64,000 nt of DNA from Christiangramia gaetbulicola (GTDB lineage Bacteria > Bacteroidota > Bacteroidia > Flavobacteriales > Flavobacteriaceae), in NCBI RefSeq assembly GCF_003054225.1, contig NZ_QBKQ01000005.1, positions 28,554 through 92,553 on the forward strand, in the 5' to 3' direction. Both the position numbers and the translations under genes were made by a program. This document shows positions 45,964-55,371 of the stretch, piece by piece (within the stretch, counting starts at the first letter, position 1; every line of letters starts with the position of its first letter). The notes under the pieces are model-generated. The model did not search any database. It worked only from the letters and a program-made list of their open reading frames with translations, and was not told where the DNA came from.

Positions 45964-47388
45964 TTATTTCCCAATACAGAAATTGGCAAAAATATTCCCT
46001 AGCAAGTCATCATTAGTAATTTCCCCGGTGATCTCACCAAAATGATGTAATGCCTGGCGAATATCGATTGCCAGCAGGTCTCCCGAAAGATCTGCGTTTA
46101 ATCCGTCTTCTACCTTGTTGATCTCCTCCAGTGCCTTTAAAAGTGCCGCGTAGTGTCTTGAGTTGGTAACGATGGTGTCGCTGTTTCTTAACGCACCGGT
46201 GTTTACGAAATCCAGTAGTTTCTCTTTTAACTCTTCAACCCCCAGATTGGTTTTTGCAGATAATAGGAGAAATTGCGCCCGCTCTCCGTGGCTGGAAATA
46301 TCTTCCAGCTTTTCTTTTAAATTCTCAACTTCTTCCGGGGCGAGCCGGTCGGTTTTATTAGCTATGATCAATAATGGTTTTTGCGGGAACTTGTTCTTGA
46401 TCTTTTCGATTTCAATTCTTACCTCTTGCAACCTTTCTCTATTTACCGCGATCTGTGAACTGTCTACAAGGTAAACCACAACCTGCGCCTGGCTTATCTT
46501 CTCAAAGGTCTTTTTGATCCCGATACTTTCCACCACATCTTTTGTTTCCCTGATCCCGGCGGTGTCGATGAACCTGAATCCAACTCCACCAATGCTCATT
46601 TCATCTTCGATAGTATCCCTGGTGGTTCCGGCAATTTCAGAAACTATGGCGCGTTCTTCGTTCAATAAAGCATTCAGCAAGGTAGATTTACCTACGTTAG
46701 GTTCCCCAACAATAGCCACAGGAATTCCATTTTTCAGAACATTTCCGGTTGCGAAAGAATCGATAAGTCTTTTAAGAACGGTCTGTATTTTGGCAATAAG
46801 CTCCTTAAACTGATCGCGATTAGCAAACTCCACATCTTCTTCAGCAAAGTCCAGTTCCAGTTCAATAAGGGAAGCGAAATTGAGTAATTCTTCTCGCAGC
46901 TTTTGAATTTCGTTCGAAAAGCCCCCACGCATCTGTTGCATGGCCATCTGGTGAGATGCGGCATTTTCAGAATTAATAAGATCTGCCACGGCTTCGGCCT
47001 GGCTAAGATCCATTTTGGCATTCAGGAATGCGCGCAAGGTGAATTCCCCGGCTTCCGCAGAACGGCAGCCTTTTCTTATTAATAATTGAATGATCTCTTG
47101 TTGAATATACGGACTACCGTGACAGGATAATTCAACGGTCTCTTCACCTGTATAGGATTTTGGAGCACGAAAAACAGACGCCAGAACTTCATCTATAGTC
47201 CTTTCGCCATCCATGATATTTCCAAGGTGCAAGGTATGAGTAGGTTGCTTAGCAAGATCTTTTTTGCTTTTCGCTTTAAAAAGCGGTGCAACAATGTTAA
47301 GGGCATCGGGTCCTGAAACCCTTATCACGGCAATGGCACCGGCACCTGAAGGTGTAGCAAGAGCAACAATAGTATCATTCAATTTCAT
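45964..47388 (-). CDS. mnmE: MnmE, tRNA modification GTPase
   Basis: This 474-residue GTPase works with MnmG to make 5-carboxymethylaminomethyl- or taurine-type uridines at tRNA wobble positions. It has the N-terminal folate-binding domain, a G domain with GEPNVGKSTLLN (P-loop), DTAGIRETKD and NKTD motifs, and the C-terminal FCIGK that ends all MnmE proteins. The start ATG is preceded by TAAATTTG (47400-47393, minus strand), possibly a very close promoter. Confidence 0.97.
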   Translation of the reverse strand: MKLNDTIVALATPSGAGAIAVIRVSGPDALNIVAPLFKAKSKKDLAKQPTHTLHLGNIMDGERTIDEVLASVFRAPKSYTGEETVELSCHGSPYIQQEIIQLLIRKGCRSAEAGEFTLRAFLNAKMDLSQAEAVADLINSENAASHQMAMQQMRGGFSNEIQKLREELLNFASLIELELDFAEEDVEFANRDQFKELIAKIQTVLKRLIDSFATGNVLKNGIPVAIVGEPNVGKSTLLNALLNEERAIVSEIAGTTRDTIEDEMSIGGVGFRFIDTAGIRETKDVVESIGIKKTFEKISQAQVVVYLVDSSQIAVNRERLQEVRIEIEKIKNKFPQKPLLIIANKTDRLAPEEVENLKEKLEDISSHGERAQFLLLSAKTNLGVEELKEKLLDFVNTGALRNSDTIVTNSRHYAALLKALEEINKVEDGLNADLSGDLLAIDIRQALHHFGEITGEITNDDLLGNIFANFCIGK

Positions 47389-47494
47389 GTGGCAAATTTA
47401 TAAAAGAAATTCTTGCTAAGGCTAATTCTGTAACAAAGCTGGTTTTTACTCGTCTTTTATATAGACACCATCATTAACCATCAAAAATTTAAAA

Positions 47495-47833
47495 ATGAGA
47501 GAAGACAAACAAATGTTAGTCATGACGCACCTTAGTCAGTTATTAGACCTGGTTACGGGCGTAGGCGGATTCATAGTTCCGCTAATACTTTGGCTAACTC
47601 AGAAAGATAAAGTAGCCGGAATGGATATGCACGGAAAAATGATCCTGAACTTTCAAATAAGCCTGTTCATTTATTCCATTATCTGTATTCCGCTCATCAT
47701 ATTATTCGGACTGGGAATATTATTATTGATCATTATTGGTCTTATAGCCCTCATCCTGCCGATCATAAATGCCTTAAAAGTGAGTAATGGGGAAATGCCT
47801 TATTACCCTTTGACCATAGAATTTTTGAAATAA
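47495..47833 (+). CDS. DUF4870 membrane protein
   Basis: This 112-residue protein with three hydrophobic segments belongs to DUF4870 (Tic20-like): the LSQLLDLVTGVGGFIVPLILW start, the MHGKMILNFQISLFIY middle and the PIINALKVSNGE end are characteristic. Function is unknown. It diverges from mnmE and is followed by a palindromic repeat and a strong terminator. Confidence 0.85.
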   Translation: MREDKQMLVMTHLSQLLDLVTGVGGFIVPLILWLTQKDKVAGMDMHGKMILNFQISLFIYSIICIPLIILFGLGILLLIIIGLIALILPIINALKVSNGEMPYYPLTIEFLK

Positions 47834-47846
47834 TAATAGGAAACAC

Positions 47847-47875
47847 CGTCATCCTGAAATTGTTTCAGTTTGACG
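47847..47875. repeat. Interspersed palindromic repeat
   Basis: CGTCA-(t)-CCTGAAA ... TTTCAG-tt-TGACG is an imperfect 29-base palindrome of the same type as the repeats at 7811-7961, with CGTCA/TGACG ends and CTGAAA/TTTCAG core. Confidence 0.65.
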
Positions 47876-47915
47876 AATTAAAGTTTAGTTAGTTGGTTTT
47901 TTTTTAGTTAGCAAT

Positions 47916-47950
47916 AAAAAGCCCGTTCAAATGAATGAACGGGCTTTTTT
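47916..47950. terminator. Bidirectional terminator between DUF4870 and dnaN
   Basis: GCCCGTTCA and TGAACGGGC form a perfect 9-bp stem with a 6-base loop, flanked by AAAAA and TTTTTT. It serves both convergent genes. Confidence 0.9.
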
Positions 47951-47985
47951 ATATTTTATCGCTTACTGCGATTGAAAACTGCCTA

Positions 47986-49104
47986 CTAATTGTTAAGCAT
48001 TACCGGCATTACCAGCATGGTGATCTTTTCTCCCGGATCAAGTCCATCAACCGGAGTAAGGATTCCCGCTCTGTTTGGTAAGCTCATTTCAAGCATTACT
48101 TCATCTGCAGTCAGGTTGCCCAGCATTTCGATAAGAAATCTTGAGTTGAAACCAATCTGCATATCATCTCCCTGGTAAGAACAGGTTAAACGCTCTTCAG
48201 CTTTGTTGCTGTAATCTACATCTTCCGCAGAAATATTCAGCTCGGCACCGGCTATCTTCAATCTTACCTGGTGCGTGGTTTTATTAGAGAAAATAGAAAC
48301 CCTTCTTACAGAACTTAAGAACTGGTTTCTTTCAATAGTAAGTTTATTAGGATTTTCCTTCGGAATTACCGCTTCGTAATTTGGATACTTCCCGTCGATC
48401 AATCTACAGATCAACTGAGTTTCGTCAAAAGTAAACTTAGCGTTAGAATCGTTGTATTCTATCAATACTTCAGACTCGCTTCCGGCAAGGATACCTTTCA
48501 AAAGATTCAAAGGTTTTTTAGGCATGATGAATTCAGCATCCTGGTTAGCTTTGATATCTTCTCTGGAATATTTTACAAGTTTATGTGCATCTGTCGCCAC
48601 GAAAGTAAGTCCGTCTTCCTTGAACTGGAAGAAAACCCCACTCATCACCGGTCTAAGATCATCATTTCCTGACGCGAAAATGGTCTTGGAAATAGCAGAA
48701 GCAAGTATATCTGCCTCAACTATGGTGCTACTTGGATCTTCAAGCTCTACCGGGTTCGGAAATTCTTCACCATCGGCATACGCAAGGGCATATTTACCGT
48801 GGTTAGAACTTAATTCTATGGTATTGTTATCTTCAACTACAAAAGTTAGCGGTTGCTCAGGAAAGGTCTTTAAAGTGTCCAGAAGTAATTTCGCAGGAAC
48901 TGCAATTTTACCTTCAGAGTCAGATTCCACTTTAAGCTTGGCAGACATCGTAGTTTCAAGGTCTGAAGCAGAAACCGTTAGTTCATCATTCTTAAGATCG
49001 AAAAGGAAATTGTCTAAAATCGGTAACGTGTTACTGTTGTTGATTACCCCTCCAAGTATTTGTAGCTGTTTCAGCAGATAGTTGCTGGATACAATAAATT
49101 TCAT
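47986..49104 (-). CDS. dnaN: DNA polymerase III sliding clamp (beta)
   Basis: This 372-residue protein starts MKFIVSSNYLLKQLQILGGV and ends ITMLVMPVML, with the three repeated DNA-clamp domains. As a dimeric ring it tethers the replicative polymerase to DNA. The length is standard. It is not next to dnaA, as in other Flavobacteriaceae where dnaN lies beside gldG/gldF. A TATATTTG box on the minus strand (49143-49136) precedes it. Confidence 0.97.
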   Translation of the reverse strand: MKFIVSSNYLLKQLQILGGVINNSNTLPILDNFLFDLKNDELTVSASDLETTMSAKLKVESDSEGKIAVPAKLLLDTLKTFPEQPLTFVVEDNNTIELSSNHGKYALAYADGEEFPNPVELEDPSSTIVEADILASAISKTIFASGNDDLRPVMSGVFFQFKEDGLTFVATDAHKLVKYSREDIKANQDAEFIMPKKPLNLLKGILAGSESEVLIEYNDSNAKFTFDETQLICRLIDGKYPNYEAVIPKENPNKLTIERNQFLSSVRRVSIFSNKTTHQVRLKIAGAELNISAEDVDYSNKAEERLTCSYQGDDMQIGFNSRFLIEMLGNLTADEVMLEMSLPNRAGILTPVDGLDPGEKITMLVMPVMLNN

Positions 49105-49135
49105 CGGCTTTTATTGATTTATTTTGAATCAATTA

Positions 49136-49143
49136 CAAATATA
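49136..49143 (-). promoter_or_regulatory. Candidate -7 element of dnaN
   Basis: TATATTTG on the minus strand, 32 bases before the dnaN start, fits TAnnTTTG. No properly spaced TTG is obvious. Confidence 0.45.
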
Positions 49144-49306
49144 TTTTAATAAGTCAAAAATCACGGGTTGTTCACTGAGTTTTTATTAACAGACTTGTAC
49201 GATAAAAATGATGTAAAAACCTGTAAAATAGGTGTTTGTGAAATTAAACTGAATTGAAATTGTTAATATGTGCCTGTTCAAAGCTTCCCGCGATTCTGCG
49301 GAAGCC

Positions 49307-50980
49307 TTACTTTACATATTTATGCTTTCTATAGAACCTGAAAGCAATTCCAAAAATGATCAAAAGAAGAATGGGACCTGCCAGATTGATGAGTTGCCAC
49401 TGTTCTCTTTGAGCAGCTGTTTTCTCTTTATCCAGGAAAGCCAGGTTGATCTCTTTAGAGCGTATGTCTATTAGACCCGTGTCATCAAGTAAGTAATTCA
49501 CCGAATTAAGCAGGAATTCTTTATTCCCGTAAGTATTTCCGGTGTACCGCTGGAAACCCAGTTCTAATGGTTTCCCCGCCTGAATATCATTTTTAATGAC
49601 ATCTCCGTCTGAAACTACGAGCATCTTTGAATCTTTTCCCTGGTCAAGATGGCCTGAAATTTCAAAAGGCTTTACCCTGTTCTTGTAAACAGACTTGAAG
49701 TTGCCTTCCAGTAATACCGCCAGGGGCTGTTCACCGGCGTTATAAGTGCTAACATCTGGCTTTTCTCCAACCATATTCAGGCTTATTTGTGACGGAACTC
49801 CCTCAAGTTTGGTTCTTGGGGAACTGCTCAAAAGAATGGTTTTCTTAATATCATTGGCGAGAGTATCTATAGGATTAGCATACTCGAATTTTACCGCTTC
49901 TATATTATTGATTATAGGATGCTCGTTGGGAGAACTTGTAAGCGGGCTGTAGAACCACGGATAAGGATTAAACCTGGTGTTGTTTCCGTCCCCACTCGCA
50001 AGGATGATAGGGGCAGAGTAGAGGTCGTTTACAATTTCAGGGTTGATGCGTACTCCATAGGAGAAAAAGTAATCTCCTAAATTGAGATTTCTCGGCAGGG
50101 CGATAGCGGTTCCTCTTTCATTAAAAAGACTGTCGGTCTCCATATTGGTTGTTTCAGCCAGCCAGAGCATTTTACCGCCATTCATTAAATATTGATCCAG
50201 CACATATTTTTCATTTTCAGTATATGGCTGGGTAGGTTTTGGTTCCAGGATAAGATCATATTCCTTAAGATCTGCCAGGGTCTTTTGTGGATTTGTCGCT
50301 GCGGAATCCAGCGTGAAAGGAGCCATGTAATAATATTCCTGGATGGTCTTTATAAAATCTGCGATCTGGGCATCTGGCAATTCACCATTTCCACGCATTA
50401 CGGCGATCTTATTTTCGCGCGGATAAACCAGTTTACTCAACCCGTCAGCCAGTGCATATTCCAGTTGTTGTACCGAAGCATTTACCCGTTCCTCGTCGGT
50501 TGCACCAATCTGGTTTTTTAGCAGCGGAATTTTAACCGTTTTTTCCCCGTAATTAGCGATCGTCCAAGGGAAGATAATGCTTTCACTGTTCTTGCCGTTC
50601 TCCTGAACATTCAGTCTGGCCGGGGTCATTCCCATTTTATAGAATTCTTCAGCAATGGCATTCGCATCATCGCCTTCAGCCAGGGGATCTACAAAATTGA
50701 ATTTGATATTCCGGTTGTAAGCTGAAAATTCTTCCAGCATCTGCCGGATTTCATTCCTCAGTCTTCGGAATTCTGAAGGGAAATTGCCCTCCAGGAAAAC
50801 ATCGAAGATCAAGGGTTGCTCTACATCGGCCACGATCTCCTTAGCGGCAGGAGAGAGGCTGTATCTCTGGTCCTGGGTGAGATCGAATCTTAAGTAAAAT
50901 TCAGACGCAAGGAAGTTTGCGGCTATAAGAATAACCAGCAAGATGAGCAGTGATTTTATCTTATTTGGTTGCTTCATCAT
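49307..50980 (-). CDS. gldG: GldG, gliding motility ABC transporter protein
   Basis: This 557-residue protein has one N-terminal and one C-terminal membrane helix (about 10-28 and 532-550) around a large extracytoplasmic domain of the ABC-type uncharacterised transport family (PF09822). Recognisable segments include RFDLTQDQRYSLSP and FVDPLAEGDDANAIAEEF. With GldF and the ATPase GldA, encoded elsewhere, it forms a transporter linked to gliding motility in Bacteroidetes. The start overlaps the gldF stop by 4 bases. Confidence 0.93.
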   Translation of the reverse strand: MMKQPNKIKSLLILLVILIAANFLASEFYLRFDLTQDQRYSLSPAAKEIVADVEQPLIFDVFLEGNFPSEFRRLRNEIRQMLEEFSAYNRNIKFNFVDPLAEGDDANAIAEEFYKMGMTPARLNVQENGKNSESIIFPWTIANYGEKTVKIPLLKNQIGATDEERVNASVQQLEYALADGLSKLVYPRENKIAVMRGNGELPDAQIADFIKTIQEYYYMAPFTLDSAATNPQKTLADLKEYDLILEPKPTQPYTENEKYVLDQYLMNGGKMLWLAETTNMETDSLFNERGTAIALPRNLNLGDYFFSYGVRINPEIVNDLYSAPIILASGDGNNTRFNPYPWFYSPLTSSPNEHPIINNIEAVKFEYANPIDTLANDIKKTILLSSSPRTKLEGVPSQISLNMVGEKPDVSTYNAGEQPLAVLLEGNFKSVYKNRVKPFEISGHLDQGKDSKMLVVSDGDVIKNDIQAGKPLELGFQRYTGNTYGNKEFLLNSVNYLLDDTGLIDIRSKEINLAFLDKEKTAAQREQWQLINLAGPILLLIIFGIAFRFYRKHKYVK

Positions 50981-51714
50981 CTCCGGTTCCTGGTTGCTGA
51001 AAGATTGATCTCCGTTAACTTTAAGAACAGAAATATTAAACTCAGAAAATATATGATATCACGAGTATCTACCACTCCGCGGCTAATGCTTTTGTAGTGA
51101 AAACTAATTCCGAAGGATTCCAGTATATAACTGGAATTTCCGAAGACATTCGTTTCGCTAAGCCCTTCAAATGCATAGTAGCAAATGAAGCAAAGAAAAA
51201 CTCCCAGCAAAAACGATACGATCTGATTCGAGGAAAGGCTTGAAGCGAAAACCCCGATTGCGGCATAGCAACCGCCAAGAAAAATAAGTCCTATACATGA
51301 TCCAATCGTAGCCCCCACATCAAAATTTCCAACCGGTCTTCCCAGCTGACTTATAGTTAAAACATAAAGTAAGGTTGGGATAATGGCTAAAATAACCAGT
51401 ACTAGAATTCCCAGGTATTTCCCGGTGATCAGTTTCCAAAGTCCAATTGGTTTGGTAAGCAAGATCTCCATGGTTCCCATTCGCTTTTCATCGGCAAAGC
51501 TTTTCATGGCAATGGCCGGGATAAGAAAGAGGAATATCCATGGCGCCAGGTTGAAAAATGGTTTCAGGTCTGCAAAACCACTATCCAGTATATTGTAACC
51601 GCCTGAAAAAACAAAAAGAAAGAATCCGCAGGCAAGAAGAAAAAGACCAATCACCAGGTAGCCCGTAAGTGACGAGAAAAAGGATTGTATTTCTTTATTC
51701 AGTATTGCAAGCAT
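50977..51714 (-). CDS. gldF: GldF, gliding motility ABC transporter permease
   Basis: This permease of about 245 residues has six hydrophobic helices. I prefer the ATG at 51714 (MLAILNKEIQSFF) over the open frame to 51729, because GldF proteins begin with this short MxAIxxKEIxxFF sequence. The middle has PAIAMKSFADEKRMGTMEILLTKP, typical of ABC-2 permeases. It is cotranscribed with gldG. The upstream DNA is a repeat-rich spacer. Confidence 0.92.
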   Translation of the reverse strand: MLAILNKEIQSFFSSLTGYLVIGLFLLACGFFLFVFSGGYNILDSGFADLKPFFNLAPWIFLFLIPAIAMKSFADEKRMGTMEILLTKPIGLWKLITGKYLGILVLVILAIIPTLLYVLTISQLGRPVGNFDVGATIGSCIGLIFLGGCYAAIGVFASSLSSNQIVSFLLGVFLCFICYYAFEGLSETNVFGNSSYILESFGISFHYKSISRGVVDTRDIIYFLSLIFLFLKLTEINLSATRNRR

Positions 51715-51715
51715 A

Positions 51716-51941
51716 CTTTCAATTATCAATTATCAATTATCAATTATCAATTATCTGTTATCGGTTTTCAGTTGTGTGTTATGTGTTGTGTGCCGTCCGT
51801 TGTATTTTAGTTCAATGTCATTTCGACCATTGGGAGAAATCTATACTTTTTACTGCCACATTTCGACTGCGCTCAATGTGACAATTCTCACTTTCCACTC
51901 TTCACTTTCCACTTTTCTCTATACTTAGTACTCAATACTCT
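51716..51941. repeat. Repeat-rich spacer: heptamer array and flavobacterial palindromes
   Basis: Five exact copies of AATTATC (51721-51755) are followed by degenerate ones. TGTCATTTCGACCATTGGGA (about 51817) and ACATTTCGACTGCGCTCAAT (about 51858) are two forms of the TTTCGAC-type repeat common between genes of Flavobacteriaceae. Further imperfect CACTTTCCAC copies follow. The spacer contains no gene. Confidence 0.75.
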
Positions 51942-52238
51942 CTACTCCAAACTAACCACTTTATCCACGCTCCAGGCTTCTGGTTTTTCATTGAACAGAA
52001 CTTTCGTATTAGCCCACACATTTTTAAAGAGCTCTGAATTTCTGTAATTCTCTAAAGCTGCTTCATCTTCCCAGTAAGAATACGTGAAAAATTGATTTGT
52101 ATTGTCTTTGCCCCGATAGAGTTCAAGAAATTTGCAACCTTCAAAACCTCTAATCTTAGCTTTATTCTCTTCAAAATTTGCCAGGAATTCATCAATTTTA
52201 TCTTCCTGAAATCCCATCTTCACTATTCTAACAAACAT
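51942..52238 (-). CDS. Antibiotic-biosynthesis-monooxygenase-like protein
   Basis: This 98-residue, dimeric alpha-beta barrel family protein (ABM, quinol monooxygenase-like) has FVRIVKMGF, a central GCKFLELYRG and the TYSYWEDEAALENYRNSELFK segment typical of the family. Its function is unknown. It directly follows the SAM hydrolase gene on the minus strand (adjacent, no spacing), so it is probably cotranscribed with it. Confidence 0.85.
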   Translation of the reverse strand: MFVRIVKMGFQEDKIDEFLANFEENKAKIRGFEGCKFLELYRGKDNTNQFFTYSYWEDEAALENYRNSELFKNVWANTKVLFNEKPEAWSVDKVVSLE

Positions 52239-53072
52239 CTATTCAAAATTTACGGTTATCGTATCCAGATACTCCAGCCCGAAAAGGCTTGCGGCGCTTC
52301 CCACAGTATTTGGATTGCTTTTATACATGGCAAGTTCTATATACCCGGCAGAATTGAAAACCGCCAGTTTCTTACCATCTTCCTCTTTTCGCTTCTCTTT
52401 TTCCACATCAAAATTTATGGCGTGGCTGTAAGTTTCATATATCACATTAAAATTTACCGTTCTGGCACTTATTTTAAAGGCACGTCCTTTACCTACAGAT
52501 TCAAAAAGTTTCCTGGAAATATTGGTGATCACATTTCCGTAGTTGTCAATATAAATGACATGGCCCAGGATCTGGTTCTTCTCAGAGTTTATAATCGGCT
52601 CGAACTGTTTAAGATACTTGATCTGGCTAACGCTTTTACCTATGACTTCGAGGGTTCCCCCGCGAGCTATATGGCAGGCAACTTTTACAAAAACCTCCAG
52701 TACGGGGAAGTTGGTCTGAATCTTATCATGGATATTGATCTCTACGATCTTTTCCGGTCTTATTTCTGAAGCCAGTAATGAAAGAATGCCGTTGTTGGCG
52801 CAGATAAAATAATGTTCGTCCAGTTTTACCGCTAGATGCTTATTCTCCGGGGTAAGTTCAGAATCTATACCCACGATATGAATACTTCCTTTAGGGAAAC
52901 TTTTATAGGCGTTCTTAATTATATAAGCGGCCTCACTAATATGGAACGGGGAAACTGAATGTGAAATATCAACAATTCTAACATCACTTAATTCGCTATA
53001 GATAGCTCCTTTAACCGCACCAGCGAAATAATCTTTCTCCCCGAAATCGGTCGTTAAAGTAATGATTGCCAT
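52239..53072 (-). CDS. SAM hydroxide adenosyltransferase (DUF62/chlorinase-fluorinase family)
   Basis: This 277-residue protein starts ITLTTDFGEKDYFAGAVKG and has VDISHSVSPFHISEAAYII, both signatures of the SAM-dependent halogenase fold. Most bacterial members use hydroxide instead of halide, hydrolysing SAM to adenosine and methionine. IYIDNYGNVITNI is the second conserved block. No motif here points to halogenation, so I call it a hydrolase. It is divergent from phoH. Confidence 0.9.
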   Translation of the reverse strand: MAIITLTTDFGEKDYFAGAVKGAIYSELSDVRIVDISHSVSPFHISEAAYIIKNAYKSFPKGSIHIVGIDSELTPENKHLAVKLDEHYFICANNGILSLLASEIRPEKIVEINIHDKIQTNFPVLEVFVKVACHIARGGTLEVIGKSVSQIKYLKQFEPIINSEKNQILGHVIYIDNYGNVITNISRKLFESVGKGRAFKISARTVNFNVIYETYSHAINFDVEKEKRKEEDGKKLAVFNSAGYIELAMYKSNPNTVGSAASLFGLEYLDTITVNFE

Positions 53073-53282
53073 AGGCGATTGTTAATATTTTTTTAATCTG
53101 AGACTGGTTATTTTCCTTAAGTTTGTATAGAAGGCGAATATAATTTTATTTTTAGGGATTCGCCTGACCTAAAAGGTAAAAAATACCATAAATTCGGTTT
53201 CAAAATTAGGATATTGAAATTCGAAGGACAAATAAAAATGACCTGAAAAATCTACAATGCTACAACTTAAAAACCACAGCTT

Positions 53283-54236
53283 TTGAACGAACTTCTTATT
53301 GAACTCTCAGAAATAAGCCCTCGAGAATTTTTCGGGCAGCAAAATGAACACATCGAACTTTTAAAAAAGTACTTTCCAAAATTAAAGATTGTCGCCAGGG
53401 GTAGTAAGATACGTGTCTTTGGGGATGAGGAGATGCTCGAAGAATTCGACAAACGATTTTCGATGTTGATGGATCATTTTGGTAAATACAATAAACTGGA
53501 CGAGAATACTATCGAAAGGGTTTTGACGAGTGAGAGTGAAGAAGATTATGAAACTTCAAAAGAAAGTGGGGAGACCATAGTGCATGGAATTAGCGGAAAG
53601 GTGATCAAAGCCCAGACCGCTAACCAGAGAAGAATGGTCGAGCTTTCCAAAAAGAACGATCTGGTATTTGCTATAGGACCTGCGGGAACTGGTAAGACCT
53701 ATACCGGGGTTGCCCTCGCGGTAAAAGCTCTAAAAGAAAAACAGGTAAAAAGGATCATTTTAACCAGGCCTGCGGTAGAAGCAGGGGAGAACCTTGGTTT
53801 CCTTCCGGGAGATCTTAAGGAAAAACTGGATCCTTATATGCAACCATTATATGATGCGTTAAGGGATATGATTCCTCATGAAAAACTGGAGGTTTTTATT
53901 GAAAAAGGGGTCATCCAGATCGCACCACTTGCCTTTATGCGTGGACGAACTCTGGATCATGCCTTTGTGATCTTGGATGAAGCCCAGAATACCACACATG
54001 CGCAAATGAAAATGTTCCTTACCAGGATGGGTAAGAACGCGAAATTCATGATCACCGGAGACCCGGGACAGATCGATCTTCCAAGAAGAGTGATCTCTGG
54101 ATTAAAAGAAGCGCTTCTTGTACTTAAAGATGTGAAAGGCGTGGGAACTGTTTACCTGGACGACAAGGATGTGATACGTCACAGATTAGTGAAGAAGATC
54201 ATTGCAGCCTACAAAACTATTGAACACAACGATTAA
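53283..54236 (+). CDS. PhoH-family ATPase
   Basis: This 317-residue protein has a short N-terminal KH-like region and a PhoH ATPase domain with Walker A GPAGTGKTYTG and Walker B VILDEAQNTT. The sensor region ITGDPGQIDLP is present. Family members are linked to RNA metabolism and phosphate starvation; the exact role is unknown. The TTG start at 53283 gives NELLIELSEISPREFFGQQ, and no in-frame ATG upstream fits. Confidence 0.92.
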   Translation: MNELLIELSEISPREFFGQQNEHIELLKKYFPKLKIVARGSKIRVFGDEEMLEEFDKRFSMLMDHFGKYNKLDENTIERVLTSESEEDYETSKESGETIVHGISGKVIKAQTANQRRMVELSKKNDLVFAIGPAGTGKTYTGVALAVKALKEKQVKRIILTRPAVEAGENLGFLPGDLKEKLDPYMQPLYDALRDMIPHEKLEVFIEKGVIQIAPLAFMRGRTLDHAFVILDEAQNTTHAQMKMFLTRMGKNAKFMITGDPGQIDLPRRVISGLKEALLVLKDVKGVGTVYLDDKDVIRHRLVKKIIAAYKTIEHND

Positions 54237-54257
54237 TTATAATAGAATAAACTCTAA

Positions 54258-55211
54258 ATGAGTAATACGATAACCAAAACAAACTTCAATTTTCCCGGTC
54301 AGGAATCGGTATATAAGGGTAAAGTAAGAGATGTTTATGCGCTTGAGAACGACCTGTTAGTCATGATTGCTTCAGACAGGCTTTCGGCTTTCGACGTGGT
54401 GATGCCAAAGGGAATACCATATAAAGGGCAGATCCTTAACCAGATCGCGACCAAAATGATGGAAAAAACCGCCGATATTGTCCCAAACTGGCTGGAAGCA
54501 ACTCCAGATCCTAATGTGGCTGTTGGTAAAAAATGTGAGCCTTTTAAAGTAGAAATGGTTATTCGCGGTTACATGTCTGGTCATGCGGCCAGAGAATATA
54601 AAGCCGGAAAAAGGGAATTATGTGGCGTTGCCATGCCTGAAGGATTAAAGGAAAATGATAAGTTTCCTCAACCAATCATCACGCCGGCTACTAAAGCGGA
54701 ACACGGAGACCACGATGAGGATATTTCCCGTGAGGATATCATTAAAAGGGGAATCGTATCTAAGGAGGATTACCTTAAACTTGAAGATTATACCAGGAAG
54801 TTATTTAAACGCGGTACCGAGATAGCGGCGAAACAGGATCTTATTCTCGTAGATACCAAATATGAGTTTGGTAAAACGCCAGAAGGTGAGATCGTATTAA
54901 TTGACGAGATCCATACTCCAGATTCTTCCAGGTATTTCTATAAAAAGGGGTACGAGGAAAGACAGGAGAAAGGAGAGGCTCAGAAGCAGTTATCAAAAGA
55001 ATTTGTTCGCCAATGGCTTATCTCTAATGGATTCCAGGGATTGGAAGGTCAGAAAGTTCCTGAAATGAGCGATGAGTATATCGAATCGGTTTCAGAAAGA
55101 TACATTGAACTTTACGAGAACATCACCGGCGAGAAATTTATAAAAGCCGATGTTTCTAATATCGAAGACAGGATACAAAAGAATGTGGAATCTTATTTAA
55201 AAACACGCTAG
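54258..55211 (+). CDS. purC: SAICAR synthase
   Basis: This 317-residue phosphoribosylaminoimidazolesuccinocarboxamide synthase joins CAIR with aspartate in purine synthesis. The features are [51 protein letters not shown] and [12 protein letters not shown], all conserved. Its length is typical of the longer eukaryote/Bacteroidetes type. It lies 21 bases after phoH and is followed by a strong terminator. Confidence 0.97.
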   Translation: MSNTITKTNFNFPGQESVYKGKVRDVYALENDLLVMIASDRLSAFDVVMPKGIPYKGQILNQIATKMMEKTADIVPNWLEATPDPNVAVGKKCEPFKVEMVIRGYMSGHAAREYKAGKRELCGVAMPEGLKENDKFPQPIITPATKAEHGDHDEDISREDIIKRGIVSKEDYLKLEDYTRKLFKRGTEIAAKQDLILVDTKYEFGKTPEGEIVLIDEIHTPDSSRYFYKKGYEERQEKGEAQKQLSKEFVRQWLISNGFQGLEGQKVPEMSDEYIESVSERYIELYENITGEKFIKADVSNIEDRIQKNVESYLKTR

Positions 55212-55316
55212 ATTGAATTAATGATAATAATGCAGATAATATTTTAACAGATATGAAATATTATTTTGCTTTTAGTTCATAATAACTTTTGTGATTCCTT
55301 ACGATTTAATATTTTT

Positions 55317-55352
55317 AAAAGCAGAACCGGTTCTTCCGGTTCTGCTTTTTTT
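55317..55352 (+). terminator. Terminator after purC
   Basis: GCAGAACCGG and CCGGTTCTGC (10-bp perfect stem, 5-base loop) flanked by AAAA and TTTTTTT. It lies just before acs. Confidence 0.92.
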
Positions 55353-55371
55353 AATTTAACCAACTTGAACT

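Noticed and set aside
48452..49081. 209-codon plus-strand ORF antisense to dnaN
   Set aside because: It is Ser/Leu-rich shadow translation of a highly conserved gene; dnaN on the other strand is certain.
51721..51755. CRISPR array
   Set aside because: The repeats are 7-base direct tandem copies without spacers, and there are no cas genes in the window.
52092..52769. 225-codon plus-strand ORF
   Set aside because: It spans two real minus-strand genes (the ABM protein and SAM hydrolase) antisense and has no recognisable domain.
52239..53072. Fluorinase or chlorinase
   Set aside because: The fold is shared, but most bacterial homologs hydrolyse SAM; no halide-specific loop is recognisable, so halogenation is not supported.
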